Part shown: positions 46,201 to 58,200 of the stretch, one piece after another
Layout of the letters: each line of letters begins with the position of its first letter
Numbering within the stretch: position 1 is the first letter of the stretch
Assembly: GCA_012845835.1 (NCBI GenBank)
Contig: JABAKD010000006.1
Coordinates: 1,906,116-1,970,115, forward strand
Direction: 5' to 3'
DNA length: 64,000 bases
Source of the DNA: Undaria pinnatifida
Lineage: Eukaryota; Sar; Phaeophyceae; Laminariales; Alariaceae
Notes under the pieces: model-generated
Databases searched by the model: none
Seen by the model: the letters and a program-made list of their open reading frames with translations, nothing else
What the model was told of the DNA's origin: nothing
Made by a program: the position numbers and the translations under genes

Positions 46201-49200
46201 GTAAGTAACCAATCGCACACCAAAGAAAAGGCGCACCGACGCGCATGTGATGAGTGCTTCAGCAATGAGATCGTTGATGATGCCAAGCATAATATGGTCT
46301 ATACACAAGTATACCATGGTTGACCGACTGCTGCGCTTAACTCGAAGCGCTTTTTTTCATCACGATACGTACACCAGCTGCGTATTATTAGACGGTCATG
46401 GTCGCAACTAACGCAACGTATAGAGTCCTCCCTTTCTCCGCGTGTCCGCCTCCCCGTTCGGCCCCTGGCTGCTCACTTTCGTTCGACTGTCCTCGGACAC
46501 GTGATGCAGCATGCCACGATAGAGGTGTTTTGATATCATTTTCCTCCTGAGGTTGGTAGCGCGATAAATTACTCTACCCACAAACTTATTCTGAGTAAAC
46601 TCCAAACAAACGCAACCCGATGACCAAACCCATGTCCTATTATTATTAAAATAGGAGGTTAAAATAGAATATTAACGTAGGGCATATCCTAGCAGGCAGA
46701 AAAGGTGGGTAGGCATGCTGCAAAACAAGGATGGCGTTCCAACGAAAATTGGGTCAAGATGGGTTACCGAGCCCGGTCATTCACAAACGAAAACGAGAAC
46801 CAAAATTGCCACACCTTTATCGTGCGCTGCTACGATAGAGTTGCCACTTTTCGCCAAAACAAACAATCTGAATGACGGGGCTCCTTAACCCAATATGCTT
46901 TCGTGGAAAAATGTTTTTTTTTCGAGTACGCCTAGGCCATGGGTTTGCTCATCGAGTGCACTATCATTTTCTCGAAATCCGTTTTCGGGTGGGGTGCAGG
47001 GTTCCTCAAGCCAACAATCTTGCGGGGAAAAACTTGTGCACCTCCAACGTAGCGTCCGTCACGCATCACGTACCATGATATATAGTGGTACAGTAAGCTC
47101 CTATTAATATGCATTTATGCGACCCCAAAAAGCTGGAAATTCCCCCCCGCGCCGCCCCCCCTCTCCACCCCCTCTCCTTTTCAGTCCCCCCTCCCCAACC
47201 CCGTAAAAAAAACGCCTTCCCCTCACTGGTGATACAACTTACTACAGGCTATACATGTTAAACGGTTGCCTTGATTCCACGGCCGTCAGATTTTACCCCC
47301 CTCAAAAGCGGGTTTCATAATTTTCGTGCACAGATTGATTCATGTCGCCCTGTTGACCCTGGTACAAGCTAGTTCCAAGGGCGGTCGGCGACCTACATCC
47401 TTGATGAGGACACACGCTCAGTAATAATATGCAATGATCGGAGTATCACACACAGCTTGCAAATGTTAGCTGATTCGACGAAATCTTCGATCTCACAGCC
47501 GGAGGAGATTTTTCTATTTTTTTATCGTACCAGGTATATAGTGGTAGCACGTTTTTGCAACAATGTAGACGCATGCTACGATAGAGATTAAACTTTTCGT
47601 CTGAAATGGTTTCTGAATGACGTCTGAAGGACTCCTTCACCCAAAATCGTCGGGGAAAAAAAAAAAAATAGGGCGTTTTCTTGAGTGGTTCTCGTGTTGT
47701 GTACCTAGGCCATGGCATTTTTCATCCGGTATCATCATAGCAGTTTTATTTTTCTCCAAATCAGTTTTTGGGAGAGGTCTTGAGCTCCCAAATTGAGGAG
47801 TAGTATCAAGAAAAAAAAGCGGCGCACCTCTATCGTAGCACGCGTCCTACACTATACTTGAGTACTTCTTACTGAGAGAGCCACTCCTCGGCTGAAGAAC
47901 TTCCCAGCGCAGTACCCGTTATCGTTGAATATGTGTTCCCATAAGTTCTTTGTTTGTTTTGTACCTAGGATATGCGACGGAATTTTTCGCTGTGCTGCAC
48001 ATTTCTTGTTTTTCCCTAGGCATTTTTCCCTAGGCATTGGATGCGTGCTACAATAGAGGTATACCCTTTTTTGGCTGTTTTTGTTTCTGAATGACGGGGC
48101 TCCTTAACCCCTTCAGAGCCCCCGAACCCCTCCCTATACTAAATCCAAGTAATTTTGTCCCCAAAACGGGTTTCCAGTTGTAAAGGGGTTATAACCCAAA
48201 ATCGTCGGAAAAGCGACATTTTTGTTTTGCATTGTCCTCATTGTGTACCTGAACCGTAGGGGGTTTTTATCCTGTCGCAGTTTTGATTTGTCTCCGAATC
48301 AGTTTTTGGGAGAGAGGTCTTAAGCTCCCACATTGAGGAGCTTCAGAAAAAACGTGGTGTGCCTCTTATCATCCTCTATCGTAGCACGCGTCTCAATATT
48401 GGGTGAGGTAGGTCGAGGCAGGGAGCTCCTTACGCGAGGTGGCATCAGGACCAACAGCTGCTGCTACCTCCCATCGCCGCATGCGTTAGTTAGTGATCTA
48501 ACCTCCGCCTTTAAGGATTCCATTTCACCCGCCCCCCGCCCCCCGCCCCCCCGAAACGAGCTCTCTAATGCTGGAGGTTGCTGTATTAGTGGGGACATTG
48601 ATCCGGCTCGAAATAAATATGTGGTCAATGGTTAAATGACTTAATACACGCGCTACCAAAGAAGTAGCATTTTGTGGCCAAATACTTACGACTAACGGAG
48701 ATCTTCAACCAGATCAACTAGATTCATTAGATCAAAAAGGTCAATTAGATCAAATAGATATGTTAGATCGATTAGATCAATTGGACCAACTAAATCAATT
48801 AGAGCCTAGATTGATCAATTACCACTAGCAATCTACCCAATATCTTTGGAATACCTTGTGTGGGTTGAATTGTTGTTCGAAACGCATGTGTGTGGTTGCA
48901 TTTTCGTGCTTCTTGAACTCAGATTTTGGGCGTGGTGAAGGGATCCTCACACCTGGAGCCCAAACCAAAACTGGTGTTACCTCTCTCGAAGGATGGACCC
49001 AAATCGGAGCAACCGATGAGTGCCCCTCCCGTGCCATGGCCTCCCATGGTCCTTCGATTATCCTTCTGTTTCCCCACATTTTGAAGCCGTTCTTGCCGAT
49101 TGTCATTTTTGCGGCAGTCACCAGCCGCAAACACGCCGACGTTGGACTACGAAACTAGTGCAACAAGTCCTACAAGCTGCTGAAGTGGAGAGGTTCGTGT

Positions 49201-52200
49201 GTGTAGCTAAGAAAAACTCAGGTGTCACCCCTACCGCAATATGCATATGAAACCTCGTAGAGCCACCATTTCATTTCTTCGCTTCCCCGTCCCCCTTTAC
49301 TTTGCCCGTGGTCGCCTAAAGCCTCCCGGCTGCCCCTTCTCCTTCCCTCACCTCTTGATATTCTTCTTGTTCCAACCCCCCTCGTCGAGCGCCAATTTGC
49401 GAGATTCGTCGGCCACGAACACGCTAGCGTTGGCGTCTGCAACAAGCGCAACAAGCGTCTCGCGGGGAGGTTCGTGTGTGTCGCACATGATAACTCGCCC
49501 GCCTCGGCGCTTGGCGACCTCGTCGGCCAGCATCGCCGTCTTGATGTCCTCGAAACAGTAACGGCATGTCGATCCGTGCCCCCTCCAATTGCAGTTGTAG
49601 TCTCCGTAGCGTCCACTGCCGCAAGTCGTGTCGCACACCTGTCAATTGAAAACGACAAGTCAAAAGAGAGCTCGTCAAACGAATCGGTGTGCGTGAAAAT
49701 ACGGTAACCAAAACGCTGATCGTTTTCTGTACGTGACGGCGATTGTAAGGGATAACATTTGTTACGAGTTTAATATATTCCACAGCAGTGTAGTCAAGTA
49801 CCTGGTAGTCGTTACCTTCAACAACACGGAGGTTTAAATGCATCACAGCGAGCAGCAGTAGTGCAGGCTCTCCGATGACAAACCGATTGTACCGACTCGC
49901 GCGACCGCGGGCCCAGTGGTATCAGCTCCGGGGACTTTCCCTGGCAGGCTCGGAATACACGGTTTGTCCACAATGCAATAGCTCGTTCGTCATCACACGG
50001 GGAAGTGCCATGACATTGGCCATGGACCTTCTTGTTCGTATCTCAAGAGCTCACAACAAACGCCAATAGTGACAGTAGAACTCCCTGGCAAAATATATCC
50101 AACACCATTCTATGTCGCATGAAATTCCCAATGATGCTACCACAGCGGTATGCGATATATTGGTTTTAGGGTAGATTATTCTTTGAGAACGATTGCGTTC
50201 GACACTAACTTCAGTATAACAGCCATCAAAAATCTTATTTCCAGGCAAGTTTTAGGCTGGGTCTGTGGTGAGGCTCTTCCTTATTGGAGGTCAAGTATAG
50301 ACCCGTGCGACAATAGAGGACGATAGAGGTGCCCCACTTTCTTTATGAGGTTTTCCTCAACTTGGGAGCTCAAGACCCCGCCCAAAAACTAAATTGGAGA
50401 TAACTAAAACTGCCATGATAACGGATGCAAAATACCATGGCCTATGTCTACAACGATAACCATTCAAAACAAAATGGCCTATTATTTATTTTTTTCCCGA
50501 CGATTTTGGGTTAAGGCGGCCCGTCATTCAGAAAACGAAACAGCCAAAAAATGGTATACCTCTATCGTAGAACGCGTCCGGTAGACCATAGACCATAGTG
50601 GGCGGAGCCACTGTAGTAAAAGTCAGTGGTTTGATCCGGCGTTGAAAAGGGTGGTCCCCATGCCGTAGTCTTGTTTCACAGAACATGTAAATGTTGACGT
50701 GTGGTAAAGGCGGCCGACTTCTACCCAGGCCGTACCGAAGTAGTCCGCCAGTAATTCGGGACACTCCAAAGCAACGCAACAAGCAGCAGTGTAAAAAAAT
50801 CAAAACTCTGAGAAGGTTCTCGAAACAGTGCTATGACAGAGTTAGCACTTTTTAGCTCAAGTAATTCTCGCTGACCGCGCCCCTCACCTACAAAACTGTT
50901 AAATAAGATACTATTACAAAAGTTTCCAGTACAATATAACTACTTCTGCCTTGTCATACAATGTTGTTCATCATTTGACCCTAGGAGTCGTTCATCAAGT
51001 TGCAGTTTCGATCCTGCCAAGGTCAGTTGGTGAGTGCGGTGTAGATCTCTTCAAGTGACTACACCCTCACAAAACGAATTTTCACCGCTGGCGTAATTTT
51101 GAGTGGCATGCGTCTCTCGCCGTAACCTTCTTTTCGGCACACTTCTGGAGGGCATTCCCACGCCGATGGATGTTGGCGGCGGTGTGGTCACAGTGTCAGG
51201 GTGGCTAGCTTTTCAGGAGACACGATTTAAAATCAAACGGCTGTGCAGCAACTATTTTTCGGGGACGATTCTCACCGTATCCTTCTTTCCAGCACACTGT
51301 GGGGAGCACTCCAGTGCTGACGGAGGGCGCATGGTATCGCACATTATTACGTGGCGAGCATCTCCATCTCCGGCAGCATACGTCTCGGATCTCCTCAACT
51401 CTGCGTCGTCAGCATCTTCGGCAGAAAATGCCTCCAATCTTGTCAACCCGGCTTCGCCAATGTCTTCAGCAGAACCTGCCTCCAATCTCCTCAACTCCGT
51501 ATCACCGTCTCTAGCAAACGCCTCTTCCAACCTCCTCAACTCCGCATCACCATCTTCGACAGAAAATGCTTGCGACATTGCCAACTCCGCCGCCCCATCC
51601 TCGGCAAAAAACGCCTCCGATCTAGCCGTATAAGAGACATCGGCAAACGCCTCCTCCGACCTTCCCAACTCCTCGTTGTCAGCGTCTCCGGCAGAAAACG
51701 CGTCCGATCTTCTCGACTCCACATAGGTTTCTCCGGCAAAAGCCTTGTCCGGCCTCCTGAACCCCGCTTCCCCGTATTCAGCACGAAACGCATTCGACCT
51801 CCTCAACTCCGCGTCGTTGGTGTCTTCGGCAGAAAACGTATCCGGTCTCGTCAACTCTGCATAGCCTTTCCAGGCAAACGCCTCCTCCGACCTCCTGAAG
51901 CCCGCTTCGGCCTGCAGCGCCGCCTTCTGGTCGGTATAGCACAGGCGACAAAAACTGCCGTACTTCTGCGAATCTCCTGCGCCGCAAAGAATGCCCATGA
52001 AGCGCCCGCCGATGCCGCACGATGCGTCGCAGACGGTAGAGACGTGGGCCGGCAGCTCGACGCCGGCAGTGGAGAAAGGACCGCCGCAGCTGGGCTTGCA
52101 CCGGACGTCGGACTGAGAGGATTTTTCTGTTTTGGGCTGTCGCCGGGTGATGAGATGGCTGCTACCTGCGAAGAAGTAGTACCCGAGAGGGCACAGCTTA

Positions 52201-55200
52201 ATCGGTGCCGGGTGGGCTCTCTCCCCAGATTAGTTTCATCCCCTTAAGGCTTCATTATTCTGTTTTTTTTCTTCGTTTTAGTTTTCTGCCGTCTACTATC
52301 TTCGCACTTGTTTTCTTTCTCCCTCTCCCTCCCTAGTCGTAGCTCAGATCCCGGGTCAATGAGCGGGCTCTTCTTCCCCAGCCCCCTTAAGGTACACGCC
52401 TTTATTTTTATCGCGAAAAATAATCATCAGGGCTCCCTTTCTTCCTTCGTGGACTCGCATCGCATTTTCAATTACATCCTTTGCAGCGCGTATTCCAATC
52501 GTACTCTACCAAGACAATTCAGGAGGCGCTGGATTCAAGACAAGGATGTTAAAAGTTGCAAATCCGATCTGAATACCTGGCGAAAGACACACCATCTCCA
52601 GGCAACTCACGAGATCCCTATTAACGGCAAGAAAATTAAAGAAGTTCTGGGATAATGAGAATGCTCTGTTAATAGCACCATCTTGAGCATCGGCTGTCTA
52701 TGTTCTCGACCATCTGTGAGAGGCTTGGCTACATACAGTAATGTGTCCCACAAAGCCAGAATATTCGACCTTGTTTCATATATCTACAGCTACCAATACG
52801 AACGCCATGCGTGTGGTACCTCATTACATACCTCCCTCGATGCTTCTTCCGTGGATGAATAAGGTGTCGCCGGCAATGGCGGTGCTGATGGTGTTTTTGT
52901 CCACCTTTTCTAAGGCTACGTTGGCAATCTGGGTGGGGCATAGTATACCCAGTGGTGGCGGAACGGTAAACAAACGGAATGATCGTGGTCGCACGGTAAG
53001 CCAATGGGATGGTGGTAGAACAGTACACAAATGAAATGGCCAAGCTTTGATCGAGGAGTCTAATCTATTACCTGGTATTTATAATAATGGTTATTTCTGG
53101 TAGTCTAAGTTTGAGCAAATAACTAAAGGCCCCGTCTAGGGCGACACAAAATAAATTACCTTGTAAGAACGCCAGCCGCATTTGTGGGAGTGACTCCAAT
53201 ATAATAGACATTTTGAAATTGTGTTCACTGGCGAGCACTACGCTAAAAGTTACCAGCATATAGCAGACGCATACTGCTAGCTACGGTAAAACATTGTGTA
53301 CGCACTTGCGACAGAAGCAGTAGCCAGCAGTCGCTGGTCGATAGCAGGTAGACACACTACACAGCATACGTCGTATGAGTCAGTGCTTAGCCGAAGCATG
53401 CAGTACTGTTAACTTGTGGATACGCGCATCCTTGATAGGCAGGCAAGACAAACAGATCTAAACCGTCTACCTAGGTGTTGCCTGGTACCTACGTAGCTAA
53501 TCGTAAACTCTCTGATGGAATTGCCACAAGAACGTTTCAGGCATGTTGTGCTGGTTTTGTAGTCAATCGTCGGTGCCATAGTCGGTGCGTTCGTCACAAC
53601 ACGGGGTCGTGACCGCCACCAGCAAGTATCAAGGACCATTTCTGTGGGTCAGCCAGTACAAAAATCTAGCATGAGGGCGCGTGTGCTGGGCGGGAGAGGG
53701 GATGACCCCTGTGACCACGGCTAGGTGAGAACGCTACCAAGTGCGATACCGCCTACTCTACTATACCTGGTAAGCTGAGCTGGAAAGTAAAAGCGAGGAT
53801 TAAAAACCAAACGAGCTGAGATGGGAAGTAAAAAGTGACGATAAACCAAAAGACCGCAGTCCAATCTCACCAGATTGGTCGTAACAAACTTGCTCGAGTA
53901 GCGCTGCCAGAGCGGCCAGCTGTACGGGAAGTCGGCAATCGTAGCCCACAGAGCCACGTCGTACGCGTACTCGAAGTCCCACCTCGTCCGCGTGTACTCC
54001 ACGTACTCGAACCAAGCAACGTCGTTGTTGTTGTAGATGGCGTTGCCGTTGATGTGTCCCAGCACATGCCACATGTTGATGTCCGAGGCCGCCTGATGAA
54101 AGCTGCCACCAGTAAGGACGCTCCCCTTGACCCAGAACGGCTCGGTGTCACTGAACGCGGCGTGGTAGAGGCGTTTGAAGCTCGTGTTGTGCGCTACCGT
54201 TACGTCCCACTCGATGATGGAGATGGCGTCGTATTCGGAGAAGTGCGCGCTAACGTCTTCGTCGAGGAATATCTTATAGAATTGAACGGAGGGTCCTTTG
54301 GGGTAGAAGTTATCCTGGAGAGGCATTTTGGCATTATTAGAGGAAGCACGCATTGCGGGAAGAGAAACGCGCCGACAAAGACGAGTTCTTGTAAAACAGA
54401 AAATATGGATGTACAAACGTACACGCTCGACGACGGAACGCACATCGTATTCGGAGCAAGGCGTGCAAACCTCTTCGTCTAGAAACCGTTGTAGAACTGA
54501 ACGTTTGGTCCTTTCGGGATCAAAATTGTCCTGAGGAAGCATCGGAGGGTGCACGGACGAAGATCGCCGTTTTTGCGGAAAGAAAAGACGCGAGATACAA
54601 GCTTTGACTCTCTGGCGGGACTGCGCGCTCACGGAGACAGCGGATAGCGTCACGCCTGCCATGCGTCCCGTCGGTATAACCGGACTCGCAAAATGGTTAA
54701 CGAGAGGATTTCAGGAAATGGTGGGAAAGCGTTTGAACCCTTTTGGCGCCCCTCCATGGAAAAAAAAACAAATAGGAAATTCGGTGATTATCATAGCATG
54801 AGGGCGTGCAAACTATATAGATATGAAAGAACATGCTACGCGCGTTTCGTGCGACTCCTTCTTGCGTTAGCGTCCCTCCCGCATTGATAACAACAGTAAC
54901 ACCACCCCCTAAGCTAGCAGCGCCCGTGTAGCTTCGTGTGGCTGATCCTACAATCGCCACCTGTATTATCAACCACTATTCCCCGTATGATACTGCAATC
55001 AAGATGCAATCAAGTCTCGAAAGTGGTTAGACGAACCGTCATTTATTTGGATCTGGAAATTAAGTAGTCGATTGGCTTCGGGTGACAAAAGTTATCGTTT
55101 GCCTGGAAATCAAGGGTATACGGTATTGAAGTATCATACCCCCTTGTTCGCACGAGTGAATCTGCACCTCACTGACCAAACCATGTCACTGAGGCGATTT

Positions 55201-58200
55201 CTTTGGCGCATGAAAGCTGCTGAGCTCCATCATTATGAGTTGAGCGATCTTCGTTTACCGTTTGATAAGTCGGTTGGCTGCGAATCACGATCTTCAACTT
55301 TTGGTGGTACAATAATGCAGCAGTAAAGTAAAGTAGTAGTTTAGTCTATTCTGCTTTTTTTGTAAGCTTCCGTTTAATGCGTGGATTGATTGGCATTGAT
55401 TGGCGTTTCGAGATCTTTGAATCTTCGGAACCACTACTATCATCTATCATGAGTTCACCGATTCTTGTGTTTCATTTTATTATCGGTTGGTTGAACATCA
55501 CACGATCTATAACATTTTGTTTTGTACCAGGTACGTACATAATATACGGTATTATATTGCATTTCCTTCCACAGCTGTCAGATTTTGTCCCCCTCGAAAA
55601 AGGGTTTTATGGTTTTCGCGCACAGATGGGTTGACATCACCCTGTGGACCCTGGTACAAGCTACGTACAACGCTCAAGTTCCAAGGGGAGTCGCGGACCT
55701 ATCTACATCCTTAATGATGACACAATCCAGGTATACGCGCGATCGGTGTATCACAGCTTGCAAATATGAGTTTCGACGAAATCTTCGATCTCACAGCTGG
55801 AGTTTGATTTTATTTTTTACATTAGTATATTCAAGTATATTGTACCTTCTTCATTTTTCTTATTATTGCATTAGACTGTATTTGTACTATGGAATGCGAG
55901 TTTCTTCCGCTTGATTCACCGTTTGATCGGCGTTTCGAGATCTTGAAATTTGTTCGATCTTGACCCTTTCATAAGGTACATGGAACAATAGCACGTCTAT
56001 TTCTTTGGTAACTCGTAGTTACCTGGTACTTTACACCTGGTACTTTAGACTATAACTGGTACTTTATACCTAGTACTTTATACCTGGCATAGTATGTATG
56101 TATCCTTCGACGGACGGGGAAAAATTCAACATAATTAGCTCACCACACTACAGACTACACATCATACATACTACCACGCATTTTCATACATATCGCGTGT
56201 CAAATTAACTGATTTGTATTTCCAATCCAGTGCTCGCCGGCGCATCGTTCGGTTCCCTTGCGTGGTAGCGACAGCGCGAGCTGTCCGTGCCGGCGGTTAC
56301 CGTTACTGTACTATACTCCAGGAGCGCTAGCTGCCGTTGTACGCTGATGCGTGAGTATGTCGACACGACTTCATCCCTTAGCCTTGGTATCAGGTGGGGT
56401 GGAGATATCGACCGGAAAAAGCCATCCTTCCGGGTAGTGTGGGATTTGCGCAAGCTCGCCCACTAACGAAACCCCCGGCCATGAGAAATCAGCCTTCCGC
56501 CGGACTTGGTCCAGATGCGGTCCACCCTACCCATTCGGGCGTTGGTCTTAGAATGTATGTGTAATATATGGGTTATACCTGTTGTTGATGATGATGTCGT
56601 TGTTGTTGCAGCTGTTCTCACATTACCTCGCACAAGCAAGTCCGTGGGTTGCGTGGACTGGTGTATATGAAGCTAAAGGCGAAAAACAAAAAATCAAAGC
56701 GCACGATCGAACGGAAAGCCCAAACAAAGCTCACAGGATCAATACGACGAGTGCTTCGCTCTACGACCAGTAACCTTTCAACAAGTTTTCATGAAAAAAC
56801 GTATGAAAGTCGACCACAAACGACCGCAGCAGTGCAAACTGTGTACCAAACCTTTAGTCTATAGAGTATGGCCGGACAAACAAACGCCGTTGACGTCCCA
56901 GCCAAAAGTCGCACAATGAAACCCACTCGCACAACACTACCGCCACCGCTCAACCCCGGCGAAAAATCCCAAAAGCAAGAAATAATTCGGCGGGGTACAT
57001 CATTGTGGGATTTTTGTTTTATTTTACTTTGCTCATTATCATCCCATCTACTTCTCGGAAAGCTCTCTTTCGCACTTTTTCATTCTCCTTCTCCAAAAGC
57101 TCTCTAGACGTGACTCAGATCCGGGGTCACATAGTGGGCCCTCTTCTCCCCCCTCCCCACTACGGTATGCGCCTTCGTTTTTGTCGCGAGAATATCTCTC
57201 TCAGCAGTTTCTTCCCTCTTCGACTAGCGTTAAACTGCCGAACTGTTTCGCTGCTCTCGGCAGTTAGTTGGTGTCTCTGGAGAATAAAAATCTCCGCAAT
57301 ACCAACAACAACATCTATTTGAAGCCCTTATTCCAACTTTAATATCAATAGCGTTCGAAGTTAACCACTAAACAACCAGAGCGATCGGCAGTGTATGTGT
57401 GTAATCTTCACATTACTCTGGTATTTCTACCCACCAACATCCAGCACAACCTGTCTGTGTCCGTGCCGATGCCTCCTAGAAAGGCGAGTTCTGTCATGCT
57501 GTGGTCACACAGTACGAGACAGAGATACGCATTGCAAACACAGCAAGGCGATTTGGCCATGCCATGAACCGCAATGAACGTTGGCAAAAAAAAATGCAGT
57601 TTGTACGGTACATCACGCAGGCAGTTGTCAACCTGCGACATTCGGATCTACCAGCTATACATATTTGGTTGAGCCGAATAATTCACGTTTTCATCATGTC
57701 GTTGGTTTTTCCTTCGTCGTGCCTTGGGGTATTTCATTGGCGCGATGTCATATATAGTTTCCATTTTCCAACAAAAGAAAGGGCAAGGAACTACTACATT
57801 GTCGCGGAACCGTTACGTCCGCATGCTGTTCCGTAGGTAGAGGGCATAGAGGGCATATGTATCGTGATATATACAGACAACAGTGCACGGGTAGGCAGGT
57901 TCAAGGTTCAACCTGATTCGACCTTCAATGTCCAACTGGGTGACAACATGTCCACAATCCGGCTTTGCTGTTGAGTTGTGCCTTCCCTTTCTAGAGTTTT
58001 CATACACGTGTACTGTACGTGGAAATACTCATCCTGAACAGTACAGATAAGAAGGAAATGATAAGTAAGTCAGGCTGCAATTGTCGGGAAAGGAAACGTT
58101 GTTTTGCGAAGTTATGGAGTGTGTATGTGCAGTCTGTAACAAGATACCAAGGCTACGTATGGTAGAGGGGATGCTAACACAGGTATCCACTCCCTCTCTG

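Noticed and set aside
49218..49658. 146-residue minus-strand frame over exon 5
   Set aside because: A shadow frame. The cysteine-module frame with correct splice phases is the real one.
53867..54151. Arg/Ser/Thr-rich frame over exon 2 of the minus-strand gene
   Set aside because: An alternative frame of the glycosyltransferase exon, with no family similarity.
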